A DNA stretch of 64,000 nucleotides from Heligmosomoides polygyrus polygyrus (lineage: Eukaryota; Nematoda; Chromadorea; Rhabditida; Heligmosomidae). Location of the stretch: the NCBI GenBank assembly GCA_947396885.1, contig OX377202.1, positions 60,724,034 through 60,788,033 on the forward strand. Reading direction: 5' to 3'. This document shows, piece by piece, positions 1 through 11,653 of the stretch (positions within the stretch are counted from its first letter, which is position 1; each line of letters starts with the position of its first letter). The notes under the pieces are model-generated. The model was not told where the DNA came from. It made no database searches and worked only from the letters and a program-made list of their open reading frames with translations. The position numbers were made by a program, and so were the translations under genes.

Positions 1-1640
1 CCTCATCGATGTTGTCTATGATGGCTCCCAAATAGCGACAAGAGAAGAGTTAATGACCCAGCCGGTGGTCGTTCTGGGGCGCCTTTTCTTGAATATAGCG
101 GCCTTCTCTATTCGCGTAAAGCGAAAGCTTGCACAAAGGAGACCCGTTCAGCCCGTGTGAATCATGGAGGCAACGGAGACGTCAGGCCGCCGACCATACA
201 CACACACACGCACACCCACACGCGCACATACACACATTTCTTTCTATACATATCTCAAATCCAGGCTTTCAGGTACCTTACCTGCTCATCAATGACTACA
301 CACCATCTGTCGACAACAACAACCTGAATGTGATGCTTCTGCCGCAACTACTCAACAAATGGTTCAAGTTGTACACGTGATGATGGCCACCTACCGTCTG
401 TATGTATTGATCTTGTTCAGAATGTACTCAGCGTTTAAATCGTTAGAAAGTTAAGGTTTCTCACAATCGGTAATTCTTTTCCACTTCTAGCGGTGCAAGA
501 GGATCTCTTGTGTTTTCAATTCAGATGTGTTTCGACCGCACATCCACTAGCCGCACAGCATGGCGGAGAACTCAAGCTTTCTTAAGAGAATTGAGCTTGT
601 GCTACGAGCTTTTAGGCCCTTCGGTCGTATAAACAAGTGCACTGGCCATTTGGAAAAGTGTAAATATTTTGATGCTCAGTGAGAGCAATTCTCGCGACGC
701 CGATCACCATCCGAAACTAAACTGACCGATGAATAAGCTGAAGCCTTGGCCAGCGTCCTCAGTTACTCCCATTAAATAGAAATTGGCTGAGTCATGAAAA
801 GCACCCGGCTTACATTCAGTACGTGTCGTGGGCTAGTTAAAAAATACACTTATGCGATTATGAAACTTCCTTCTCACCATTCCTCAGTCCTTAACCGGGC
901 AAAGGTGCAACCAGCAATTGTTTGTTAAGCAAACCCGTTGCAACCGAACAAACGAGAAGCATTCCTCATTCGTTCGGTTGCGCTATCCAGGCACACAAAT
1001 ACCTCATTTTAGAGGGTCTTTTACCGATCATGTGCTAACAAAATTAGCCGTCTTCCACTCTTCGGTTTCCACTTTCCATAGCGCTTAGGTCTACCGAGTA
1101 TTGGTTGCTGTCTGGCAGCTCAGATATGGTTAGGGAACAGTGCATTGGTGGGGAGCGCAGCTCTTCAAAACCTTCAACCCGTGACGTTTTCAGGCTTAAA
1201 TTAGCTCTGTCTCTGAACCGATCGATTATTGTTGTTCATGAGCTTTGTGAAGCTAGCAAAAAGGTATTATTCAGAGTTCTAACAACTGCATTTTTTAAAC
1301 TCAGATTCGCCCCTGTGTCTGAGGTCCTTCAAATACAGACCCCTCTCGTTGTAACGCATACGAATGCACCGGAGGAAATCCGCGTTAAAGCGGAGTCGAG
1401 TCCTAATAGGAGCTGGCATTTTCACCACTTTATGCAGAGATTTATCTAAAGGCGCCTACAATGGCTAGATGGAAATGCAAAATGTAACCATGACCACAGT
1501 TCGACTTCATAGAACAACTTTTGATTATTAATGTTATTATTAGTGTTGCCATTTTTATCAGAGGTACTCTCTGCACAAGTATGACGCATATGTATGAGGA
1601 AGACCGAAGGTAAGTTAAACGAAGTCGACAAGAAAACTGG
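1..1640. other. Intergenic stretch, no gene recognised
   Basis: Only short open frames are seen. The longest is a 114-codon plus-strand frame at 1,105-1,449 with no recognisable domain. A CA-rich run lies at about 188-236. An imperfect hairpin built on CAACCGAAC/GTTCGGTTG lies at about 938-985. Nothing supports a gene. Confidence 0.5.
188..236. repeat. CA-rich imperfect microsatellite
   Basis: Alternating CA dinucleotides are interrupted by G and T. This is simple-sequence DNA, and the histidine/threonine-rich frame across it is a by-product. Confidence 0.8.
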
Positions 1641-1643
1641 GTG

Positions 1644-2995
1644 AGGGACGTTCTGCCTGAAAGCGGCGCGGGCAAGGAGCGGGACAGTGCCTGCGGAGCC
1701 AATTAGCGTCGACTCGCGCGGTGACACCCGCCGCTTGGCGCTGAGCCCAGACAGCCCTCGCCGCGGAGCGATGCTGACCTGGCCGACTACGGGAGCCCGC
1801 AGATCGACCAGATTTGGTGTGATTGCGGTCGATAGAGGGATAAGAGGCTCAGACGGCTTGCATTGGCAGTCCAGAAATTCGTATTGATATGAACCCTACT
1901 ATTTCCTATATCAGAATTTCGAGCTCTATCGAATGAGCCAGGAAAGAATCTTGCCTCAATAAGCGTTACAACTATTTTTTTCAGTTGCTGTTTAACTTTC
2001 GTTAAATATCAGTTTTTATTTATATCAGAATTAACTACGACGCGTGCTTCCAGGCTAAAATTGCACGAGGATTCCAATTAGATAGACGAGAGATTTTTTG
2101 ACATAAGTTTAAAGCATTAGTTTCAACATGGCATCTCCTCAGCATTTCGTAACTGATTTTTCTACAGAGCTTTATTCGCACTGAGGCATCATAATGTTGT
2201 TTTCAAAAAGGTTTAGCACTTCGGGTTCTCTTAGAATGTTTCACGTCTACCTAATTAGATTCCTCATGCAATTTCAGCCTGAAAGCATGCCTCGAAATTA
2301 TTTCTGATATAAATGAAAACTGATAATTAAGGAAATTAAAAAACGCCTAAAAGGTCGCCTTAGGCCCCGTTTATACTTCGACGCCGAGTGACGCCACGCC
2401 ACGTATAGTGGTCATATTGATTGAGCGACGCGATCGATCAATTTGGATATTTTACATGCCGTCGCGTCGCTTGGTGTCGGATGTATAAACGGGGCCTTAA
2501 GGGTTATCTAGGCAGGATAATTTCTGGCTCATTTGAAAGAGGTCGATATTCTAATATAGGAGATGACGTTCACATCGGTATCCTGGAAGCATGCACCGCA
2601 TTTAATCCTGATATATGTGATATTTAACGCAAGTTAAACTGCACCTGAAAAAAAAATAGTTATAAGACTTATTGAGGCAAGATTCTTTCCTGGCTCATTC
2701 GATTGAGAACGAAATTCTGATATAGGAGATGACAGGGTTCACATGAATCCGAATATCAGGACTGCCAATGCAAGCCGTCTGAGCCTCCTATCACTCTATC
2801 GACTGTAATCACACAAAATCTGGTCGATCTGAGGGCTCTTGTGGTCGACCAGGTCAGCATCGCTCCGCGGCGAGGGCTGTCTGGGCCCAGCGCCAAGCGG
2901 CGGGTGTCACCGCGCGAGTCGACGCTAATTGGCTCCGCAGGCACTGTCCCGCGTCTTTGCCCGCGCCGCTTTCAGGCAGAACGTCCCCCTCCCCT
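1644..2995. mobile_element. Foldback DNA element with ~350-bp inverted arms
   Basis: The sequence from about 1,644 to 2,010 recurs in reverse complement from about 2,995 to 2,640. Shared landmarks include GACGTTCTGCCTGAAAGC near both outer ends and ATTAGCGTCGACTCGCGCGG further in. The arms have drifted by substitutions and small indels, so the element is old. No transposase frame is present. I could not find a convincing target-site duplication. A smaller TTA-flanked MITE sits in the loop at 2,363-2,496. Confidence 0.75.
2363..2496. mobile_element. 134-bp MITE with TTA target duplication
   Basis: The ends are inverted repeats (GGCCCCGTTTATAC at the left, GTATAAACGGGGCC at the right). TTA lies directly outside both ends, at 2,360-2,362 and 2,497-2,499. 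A 3-bp TTA/TWA target is typical of PIF/Harbinger (Tourist-like) non-autonomous elements. It carries no coding capacity and lies inside the loop of a foldback element. Confidence 0.85.
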
Positions 2996-3059
2996 GATAC
3001 CACATCGCATCGTCACATCGCGATGTGACGCGCGATTCAACAGCGCTGATAGTGCTATA

Positions 3060-3190
3060 GTGGTTTTCATCCTGACGGAAGACAGAGTCTGCGGGTTCGA
3101 GTCCCTCCTGGCGCGAGAATTTTTAGTTGCAACAAAGGATCCTGCAACATCAGGTAGCATAGTTTTCTTGGGAGGTCACCTGTGATATCG
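3060..3190 (+). repeat. tRNA-derived SINE relic
   Basis: A B-box-like GGGTTCGAGTCC lies at about 3,094-3,105 within a T-arm-like stem and is followed by CTGGCGCGA. The downstream stretch GCAACAAAGGATCCTGCAAC matches the tail of a second copy on the minus strand near 62,660-62,720. No complete cloverleaf can be drawn, so this is a SINE remnant and not a tRNA gene. Confidence 0.6.
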
Positions 3191-4035
3191 AGATGTTGCT
3201 TGTGATCAAGCAGCGTTGTTGCTGTAATCCCGTCCGAGAAGCTCGATAGATAGCCGCGATCGCAGCAGAACATCCTCTAACAGCACATGCCTCTAAACAA
3301 GCTGGTCTAGGAATGTAAACATTGTTCTGAATAACGCGAGCTCGAACCGACATATTCGGTTGTTGCTGATAGAGGAAATCTTCCAACTTACAGTAGCTTC
3401 TATTGGCTAGTGGGTGCCCTGCACTGTGTTCGACATATTACTGACTAGGAACCGGGCCGCGCTATAACGGGAGTCATTTTGAATAGAAAGTTGCTCTCAG
3501 AACCGCCCCATAACCGGAGTAGCGTTATATCCGACGCATCTTAACCGGAGCTGGTTTGTATTGATGTGGAGTTGAGCTGGCCAGTTCCCGAAAAAATCTA
3601 CGTTGTGTCGAGTGTCGCTTCTTACCCTCAGATGTTGTAATGGCAGGAGACTGTATATGAGTTTCTCGTAAAGCAGTTAACAATGTAAAGTGAGTCCATA
3701 TTCCGGCAAATGGTCTTGAGGCAGCAAATGAGAGAGGAAAATCGTAAAACTCACGAAAAGCTCCTAAGATCTGCTGAGATGAACAACGTTTCGCGGTTAC
3801 ATTACCGTTGAAGCTGAATGAAAACCTGAAGTAACCCTAGGGCAATCGCTTTCCTCACTCACTGGAAAGCTAGCCAACAACGAGAAAACTACAGTGACTA
3901 ACATGAGGAACCGTACATCCGACAACGGCCTGAGACGCCTTGGGCATCAGTAAGCCTCTACCCAGTAATGTCGCATGCTAATATAAGCACTTTTTCAAGT
4001 ACAAGAATATAAGCCAAAATAATAAAAATAAAGTC
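3191..4035. other. Non-coding stretch, nothing recognised
   Basis: There is no open frame with recognisable content. A weak second copy of the SINE-tail motif (GATCGCAGCAGAACATCCTC) lies near 3,258-3,277. Otherwise I see nothing to annotate. Confidence 0.4.
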
Positions 4036-4039
4036 ATAA

Positions 4040-4600
4040 ATCCCTAAGGATAAAGGATAAAGGACGGCGTTACTCAATCCCCTTTAAGATGCGCCACGCA
4101 TTCTACTTCTACGGAATGTCGTGGAGGCGATTTGAATGCGTATTTGGCCATACAATGACTTGCCGTAGCTAGACGATGTACAAGTCAGCGCTCTATCCTT
4201 CCCAGACAAGCCTGGTACCAATTCACGGACCCCGGAGGGATGGAAGGCTTGGTTGGCCTGGGCGGGAAATCCAAACCAGGAACCTTGTATCGGCTAAAAG
4301 TCCCTGGGCGCGTGGAGCGCAGTCGGAGGAGGCGCCGGCTGTCGCCCTACACCAGGTTCCTGGTTTGGATTTCCCGCCCAGGCCAACCAAGCCTTCCATC
4401 CCTCCGGGGTCCGTGAATTGGTACCAGTCTTGTCTGGGAAGGATAAAGCGCTGGCTTGTGCATCGGCTGGCCACCGCAAGTCATTGTATGGTCAAATACG
4501 CATTCAACTCGCCTCCACGACATCCCGTAGAAGCAGAATGCGTGGCGCATCCCAACGGGGATTGGATAACGCCGTCCTTTATCCTTTATCCTAAATCCCT
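4040..4600. repeat. Palindromic, head-to-head SINE pair
   Basis: About 250 bp at 4,040-4,290 recur in reverse complement at about 4,350-4,600. Shared landmarks include GCATTCTACTTCTACGG and GATGGAAGGCTTGGTTGGCC. The 60-70 bp between the arms contains a tRNA-like GGAGCGCAGTCGG segment. A single-orientation relative at 33,058-33,350 has a tRNA-like head followed by the same body, so this locus reads as two copies joined at their heads. The 161-codon and shorter frames across it are by-products of the palindrome. Confidence 0.7.
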
Positions 4601-4889
4601 ACACGGCGCGCATTGTACAGTGTGGGTAAAAACCCTGAATAGCTCTCCTCAGTTGATGTGAAATTGCATGCAAAATTAGGCAACAGTTTTCCAGGGCCAT
4701 GGCGTTACGAAAAACACTATCATATCTCATAATGTCACGTTCCCTTTCAAGCAGGGATCTAGATCTCATACTAGGCAGTCTACAGTTTCGTGCATGGACT
4801 CTAGAACACTTTTTTTGCCTATTGGGTTGTTCGATAATTAATGTCGTCCTTTCATATTTTTCAAAGTGAATTAATTTATATAAACAACA

Positions 4890-5569
4890 AACATTAATCA
4901 ATGATATATTGACCATTTTGTTGATGATCTTTTGCCATCTTTCGGTGAGTTGAAAAATTCCACGTCCGAAGAAAACTTGGTTTTTAGAACCGGAGAACTG
5001 GTGCAACCCTTTTTTACCAGTTCAGAGCGTTTTTTCTTGATTTCTTTTGTTCGATTTCGAAAGCATAATCTTATATTGATTTTGATGTCGATTGTGGGGC
5101 GTCTTTTACTTGATCCATGATCGTTTTCAGACCACGTTATCGCAGACGTTTTTCTTTATAGAAATGGGTCGTTTTGGTTGTGGTTCTTCAACAGTCGCAT
5201 ATCATAGTGGGTTTGGTGAGGTGGGTTTCCTGATGCACCCAAACATCCAGTTTGTTTACGTAACCAAAGTGTTGTCAGTGCTACTAAATGGTCGAGTTCG
5301 ATATGGCAAGCCTCTCTGCTATCTATCGAGTTGGCGTATGCCTGTTGATTTCGATTAACGCCTTTATTTTGTCGTCATCAGCAGTGGTTATACATTAGTT
5401 GTACATCTTGTACATTAAAATCTCCAGCGCAAAATCGGGCAAACCAATGCTGACACTGGCGTTCATCAAGACAAACTTCACGTAATTTCTTTTTAGCTTG
5501 CGAGGCATTTTTGCTCTTTCGGAAGAAAACAATAAAATACAACGCTTTGAATATGATGCTCTCTTTCAT
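4890..5569 (-). pseudogene. Mariner transposase, decayed
   Basis: Reading the minus strand from 5,569, the N-terminal helix-turn-helix region is recognisable (ASQAKKKLREV, then ERQCQHWFARFCAGDFNVQD). Further on, after stops and frameshifts, come an ALIEINRH segment and YVNKLDVWV near 5,245. The C-terminal motif of the family (GIFQLTERWQKIINKM, compare 'LPERWQKV') follows at about 4,970-4,900. The catalytic DDD core is largely missing. Terminal repeats were not identified. Assignment to the mariner/Tc1 superfamily is firm; the element is dead. Confidence 0.8.
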
Positions 5570-6734
5570 TGTCTTTTTTCTTTTGCTAAATTGTTTTTGT
5601 TAATGCCAGTTTTTGAAAGAAGATAAGTCTAACCTTTAAAATAATATATAACAATGTAAGCCACGCCATCACTACTAGATAAAAAATGCAGCTCACACCA
5701 TCCATGTGTATAAACGACCCAATAAATTACCGACCAACCCAATACTTGCACGTCTGCTTCTTCCCCCTTATGTTTATGCTCTAGGGGCATTCTTGAGAGT
5801 AGGACTTACTCTATAAAGTATAAAGCACGATGTGATTTGACGACTACGCTCAGGCACAGGAGGATTCACTCTGAACTACAGTAGAGCCAAGTGTAGCACC
5901 TGACTGCCACCTTCAACACGAAATCCGGTGCTGCTCGATGTCGAAACGCGGACGACTAGGACCGGATGTGGCAATCCATTCTCAGCTTTCTCCTTAGGTA
6001 GCTTGTCCAAATTCGCCTCTGTGTTGATTTCAGCTTCTTTTAGATGAAGACACAGTGGTCTGCGTTGCAGCTTAGACCTTGATTCTGTCTTGAGTCACAT
6101 TGAGAGCGTCCTCGCACCCCCCCCCCCCCCCCCTGTGCGATTCTGCAGATGTTGTCCTATTCCCACAATCACCTCGTTTGCTTGAATTTCTTCGTATCTA
6201 CACAGCACTCCATCCAAGAAAAGGAAATCACAGAGCGGTACAGTGAAGCAAATGCCTTCACTGATTTTGAGGGACAGAGCAATTTTTCTCTCCTTTCTCC
6301 ATCAAGATTTATGTCACTCTCGCTCCACGAATATCTACTACCTACAGCAAATGATGCATGTGGGGTGTTTCTCAACGGCACCTTTGCATTTTTTTATGCA
6401 CGAAGTGCGCCATTAAAGACATTCACACTGGTGAAACAAAGCAAAGCATGACATCGGTACGCACTGCAATTTGGTAAGTACCAATGCTCAGCAGCAATTC
6501 AGAAGCCTAAATAGAGCAATGCAATACCAATAGCAATACCATGCAACAACAAACAAACGTATAATGAGACTAAAAAGTATTATATCAAATCAACTGAATA
6601 GGAATTTAAGCAAATAATTTAGATGTGATATTGGTGCAGAACTCGGTGTAGCAATCAATATAAATGTGGCGTGATTGCGATGGAGTGAGGAAATCACATT
6701 CGAGCAGCTTACCAGGAGGCTATCTCAACTGTAG
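5570..6734. other. Non-coding stretch with an 18-bp poly-C tract
   Basis: An uninterrupted run of 18 C lies at 6,117-6,134. A 100-codon plus-strand frame at 6,149-6,451 has no recognisable domain and is probably fortuitous. Confidence 0.5.
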
Positions 6735-6816
6735 GTTGCGACGGCCCAAGTATTGTATATGGGCAGGATCGGCTCTCTGGAAAACAATAAAATGCAGATA
6801 TCTCGACCCAGCAGGA
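6735..6816. repeat. Short interspersed repeat shared with 13,387-13,460 (inverted)
   Basis: The segment from GGCCCAAGTATTG to ATATCTCGACCC is an inverted, diverged copy of the terminal part of the foldback element at 11.6-13.4 kb. It abuts the truncated RTE that follows. Confidence 0.55.
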
Positions 6817-8010
6817 GGATATCAACAACTATCGACCTATCAGTGTTCTCTCGGTTGTGTACAAGATCTTCACCAAGATACTGCTTAACCGTATCGAGCG
6901 TGGCTTGGATGAGTATCAGCCAGTGGAGCAAGCAGGGTTTCGCAAGGATTTCTCCTGCATGGACCATATTCAGACTGTCTCACAACTCATCGAGAGGAGC
7001 CGCGAATACCACATCCCACTTGTCCTTGTCTTCGTGGATTATCGGAAAGCGTTCGACTCTGGAAATCAACGCCATTCTGAACGCACGCGCTTGTGCATGC
7101 AGGTATACCATCGCCCTACATCCAACTTCACGACGAATGCTTCTCGAACACATCGACTACCATCCAGCTGTTCGATCGAACGCTTAAAATTCTTATCGGG
7201 AAAGGAGTACGGCAGGGAGACGCGATTTCTCCTAAGCTATTCAAAGCGGCACTTCAGAATGCCATGAAAGGCTTTAAAATAAAACGATAGAAACTATCTT
7301 GTGGACGGTGAACGGATCAGCAACCTTCGCTTCGCCGACGATATTGTTCTCATCTCTACCAGCATGGCAGAAGACAAGGAAATGTTGAACGAGGTCAATG
7401 TGGCAGGCATGAAGATTGGATTGGACATGAATATGTCCAAAACGCAATTTATGGTCAACCAGTGGTGTGACACGGGACTCGTAAGATTAAATGGAGTCGC
7501 TCTGCAAGAGGTCTACTCCTACGCCTATTTGGGAAGAGAGCTGAAGATTAGTAGCAACCTTGCTCCTGAAATCGCCCGCAGGAGACGCGCAGCATGGGCG
7601 ACCTTCAGTTCGATTTGCAAAGTCACCGATCAGGTCTAGAGTGCCTGCCTCAGGGCCTCGATATTCAACGCCTCTGTACTGCCTGCGGTGAGTTACGCGA
7701 TGGAAACCTGGCCCGACAGCAAGACAACCGCTAGAACAATGCAAACTGCGCATCGTGCACTAGAAAGATGTCTTCTGAGGACAAGCCTTCGTCAGCAATG
7801 GCAACAAGGCCTACGAAACTAGAAACTAAGGAAGAAGTCGCAATTAGCAGATCCGCTGCAGTACATGAAGAAGTCCAAATATCATTAGGCCGGACACCTG
7901 CTCTGACGAAAGGACGACTGATGGAGCCTCCGCATCACAGATTGGCTCCCAAGAGGCCATAAGAGACCATTGCGACGACCGCCAACGCGATGGGCAGACT
8001 AATTCTCAAG
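6817..8010 (+). pseudogene. RTE-type LINE, 5'-truncated reverse transcriptase
   Basis: The copy starts inside the reverse transcriptase at a NYRPISVLSVVYKIFTKI-like block. It continues with QAGFRKDFSCMDHIQT, the motif A block VFVDYRKAFDS, motif B GVRQGDAISPKLF and motif C LRFADDIVLIS. Frameshifts occur near 7,060 and 7,290, and a stop lies at 7,637-7,639. A degraded C-terminal region with a TDWLP-like segment continues to about 8,000. The endonuclease domain is absent. The order and wording of the motifs match the full-length element at 22.6-26.1 kb, so both belong to one family, this one older and truncated at the 5' end as expected from incomplete reverse transcription. Confidence 0.88.
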
Positions 8011-9100
8011 ATTTATTTATTTATTTGAAACTAATCCAATCAGATCTTAGAAAGAAACATAGGGAACAGAATCAACAACAACAGAGATTGGACGTGATGA
8101 GCTGAGAAACTTAAGAGATGGCTCAAATTGCTGAAAGTGCTGAAAAGGCCAGGAATCCTTCTTGATAATGAATGAGAAAAAAATAGCAGGAGTGGATAGT
8201 AACAAATAGGTAGTGGGTAGAGGAGGCATCTGCCGGGAGGGACGGCAACGGCGATCGGCGAGCGGGCGATTTCTTGTTACTTGAAAATCCAATCAAGAGC
8301 ATATAAAAAACATAGAGAACAGAATCGACAATGAATGAGAATGAAATGAACTGAAATAAGGGAAAGAAGGAGAACTCAAGGTGTTGAAAAGGTCAGGATT
8401 TCTCCTTTCTCCGAGTATATAATCACAGTGAGGCTGGCCAAGATACTACTGCAAACGGGAGCCAAGGAGGCCCTGCATAGGTATATGTATATGGGCCCTT
8501 TAAAATGACGATAGGAAACCCTTGGCACTACCGTTAGGAGGTCCCAGGCCACACAACTAGATAATCGACAAATTAAGGTGGCAATGTAATAGTATGCCAA
8601 GTGAATCGGTCCCACTGAGAATTTAAGAGGTCCAGCTGCTAGAATGAATGGATGAATTTGGATTTCATCGCGTCCAAGGGAGGGAACCCAGAAGTGAAAT
8701 GGTAGATTTAGAATGAGCATAGAAGAGGGCATCACTACATAGAGAACAACAACTGAGCACGACGTTGACGCATAAGTTGTACATATACACATGACTCCAC
8801 TCAACAGAGAGAGGACACCGGACGGACGAGCCACAATGGAGAATCGCACTGAAGAAGCTGAAATCGCATCCATAAACTAAGTGAGAGGACAAGGAAGAAG
8901 ATGATATGAAAGAAAACCGCCCTCTACGGTCCACGCAGCACCACGACACAACCCACAGTTAACCGACTACGACCAGGGACCAGAGAAATAGCACAACGTA
9001 CCACCGGTGAAACAAGAAAATCCTGAAAAAAAGGTTACCAAGACCATTTCGACCCAACCAATGCTAGCACAAACGAAACATTTTGGAAAAAAACTCACTT
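8011..9100. other. Non-coding; contains a diverged direct duplication
   Basis: The stretch around 8,030-8,160 is partly repeated at about 8,285-8,405 (shared cores include CATAG.GAACAGAATC and TGAAAAGG.CAGGA). The minus-strand frames here show no recognisable domain. Part of this may be the 3' untranslated tail of the adjacent minus-strand CR1 element. Confidence 0.4.
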
Positions 9101-9136
9101 GCCTTTTGCTCTATGGGTCCAATGAGTTAGCTAAAA

Positions 9137-11653
9137 TTTCTAAAAGGCGACATGAGACGCAATCGAAATGATTGTGATTTCTTGTATATAAAGAAAGAAG
9201 GATCTAACTCATTCCAACGAGAAACAACTCTACCAAGGAAGCTCCCTTCGACAGCCTTGGTACGAGGTTTAAAAGGTCTTACTCGGAATGCATGTCCTCT
9301 ACTGGTACCGATGGTGGCTGATGGGTCAAAAAATCAGCTAAGTTGAGGGAAAGCTCGTTCGTGGTGAGTTATCGGCCTTACGTAGAGCGTGAATAAACGG
9401 AAAAGAACCTTTATATCTCGCGTCTTAAAAGCTCTAAGGATGTAGTTAGACACTGAACTGGCCCCTGCAGTAATCTTTTCAATATGACAGGAAAAGTCTA
9501 AATTGTTTGAGCAGGTAACACCTAGGTCTTTTACAAGAGAGACCTGAGCGAGAGGGGATCCATTTAATGTGTAGTCCATTTCGGGATGTCTGTCGCCAAT
9601 TTTCATAACTGCAGTCTTATTTAAGGCGATGTCGAGCTCCCACTTGTCTGCCCAACTTGCAAGACAATCTATTGCTACTTGAAGCTTTGTGGCGTCATTT
9701 ATGGTGTATATTTTGGAGTCATCAGCAAACATGCTGCAGAAGCACCCCTCAGGGAGGGCACCAAAAATGTCGTTTACATACAAGAGGAACAGTAATGGCC
9801 CAAGGCAGGTCCTCCCCTGAGGAACGCCGCTAGGGGTCTGGTAGGGGAGGGACATTTGACCATTAATTGAAACGGAGTGATATCTGCTAGTGAGGAAGGA
9901 ACGAAAGAATTCTAGCAACCTACCTTCAATACCGTACCAGGACAGCTTACCTAGGAGAAGTGGAATGGAAACAGAATCAAAGGCTTTGGCAAAATCAACG
10001 TAACAGACGGAAATAAACTTCCTGTTGTCGATCTCCTTTTACCAACATGACACTGTTGACAAAAGGGCAGAGACAGTGGACTTTTTGGCCAGAAAGCCGT
10101 GTTGCTCTCGGCTTAGTAAACAATTGCGGTCAATATAGGCAGTCAACCCTCGGCAGACAATTCGCTCCATGACCTTGCCAGTTGAGCATGTTAAACAAAT
10201 CGGTCTATAGTTTTGTACACAAGGCTTGGAACCTTTTTTATATACAGGCCGAACAAGACCAAACTTCCATATTTCTGGCAAGTTACCTTGCAGTAAGATC
10301 TTGTTAAACAATAAGGTAAGAGGAGTAACGAGGCCGAGCGCTGCTTTTTTTATGAAAATGTATGGTATGCCATCTGGAGACGTTGAAACTCTATTGGGAA
10401 GTTTCCGTAGAACACTGTAAACAACATTGCTGGAGATGTCAATCCAGTATAACGTACCCATAGTTTTTTATCCGCGCCACTAGTAAAGATTTTACCTGAA
10501 GCGTTCTTATAAACCGACTGAAAATACTTTGCAAATTCTTCGGATTTTTCTTGATCGTCCATGATAATTTTACCATCATCGGTACACAGGTTTGGGATAG
10601 ACTCACGCATTTTCAACTTATCCCTACAGTAGTTGAAGAACTTTTTTGGGTTCCTACATGAAGCTATGCGAATTTCTTTCCTGATTTCATAGCGCAGAAG
10701 CGCTCGCTTGAGTTTACGGGAGTATCGGTGAATCCGACTAGATGTGACACTGCGAGCGAGGATGGAGTCGACTTTTGATTTAAACATTCGAATTTTTCTA
10801 GGATATGCCTCAACGAGATCTTTATGGGAGGAAACAGGAACAGTAGCAATTAATTGGTAGCAAAGCTCCATGTAGTACCCATAAAACTCTTCAACCGTGC
10901 TGGTTGTGTTGTTCAATCGATGAAGGAAAGAGCCGAAATAATGGCCTCAAAGTCAGCAGCAGCATAGTTTCTATAAGGGGCCTTACCACGAGGTTCTTCT
11001 TTAAGCTAAACAGATAGTCCAAAAGCGACGGACATGTGATCAGATGTACTAAATGGTGGGAGAACACGGATATCTTCCAGGATGTCTGTATTAGTAGTGA
11101 GGACGATATCTAAAATGTTGAGCCCGTGAGTGGGCTGTCTTACCAGCTGTTTAAGATTTAGGGAGTTTGCAAAATCAAGGAAGGACCTCGAGCAGAAGGT
11201 TGATGTTCCTCTTCTGTGTGTTCGGCATTCCCAATCTATTAAAGGGAAATTAAAATCACCAGCTAATACAACGTGACCATCCCAGGCGTTGCACAAGTCA
11301 AACAAAAACGCGATAAAATCTTGAAAGGAATGTTTGGAACACGACGGTGAGCGGTAGGCCGTGACAAGGAGAACTTTATCTTTGTTTTTGTCAAGCTGGA
11401 GAACCACTGTTTGGATATCACCATCAAAATCACTGCAAGCAACTAAATGATGTCTTATGTCCTTTCGAATTAGAACAAGAACACCCCCTCCAGAGAGCGG
11501 AGTTCTTCCAGAGAGCGGAGTCTGCCCCACTGGATGCAAGCTGCCAGGGATCAAGCGGTCTGGAAGAGTTGTGGTCCCCGCTGAGAAGACCTCAGCCGAC
11601 AAAAGGACCATCAAAGTATCAAAGTAAAGTAGTATATCTCGACCCTCACACAA
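9137..11653 (-). pseudogene. CR1/jockey-type LINE, endonuclease and reverse transcriptase, decayed
   Basis: Read on the minus strand. The endonuclease part runs from about 11,653 to 11,006 (GGGVLVLIRKD, LVTAYRSPS, the catalytic VLAGDFNFPLIDW, the terminal STSDH). A linker runs from about 10,916 to 10,490. The reverse transcriptase runs from about 10,461 (TSPDGIPYIFIKKA, YRPICLTCSTGKVMERIV) to 9,334 (GVPQGRTCLGPLLFLLYVNDI, motif C MFADDSKI, DLGVTCSNNLDFSCHI). A C-terminal stretch with SFLGRVVSRWNELD ends at a stop near 9,137. Several frameshifts separate the parts, notably near 10,480-10,350, 10,030 and 9,340. It would have nicked DNA and copied its own RNA, and is now inactive. The 3' fragment at 41.15 kb belongs to the same clade. 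Confidence 0.88.

Noticed and set aside
3085..3115. tRNA gene
   Set aside because: Only the T-arm half is recognisable and the sequence recurs with a shared tail at 62.7 kb, so it is a SINE relic.
4176..4661. 161-codon plus-strand frame
   Set aside because: It runs through a SINE palindrome, and the overlapping minus-strand frames repeat the same residues.
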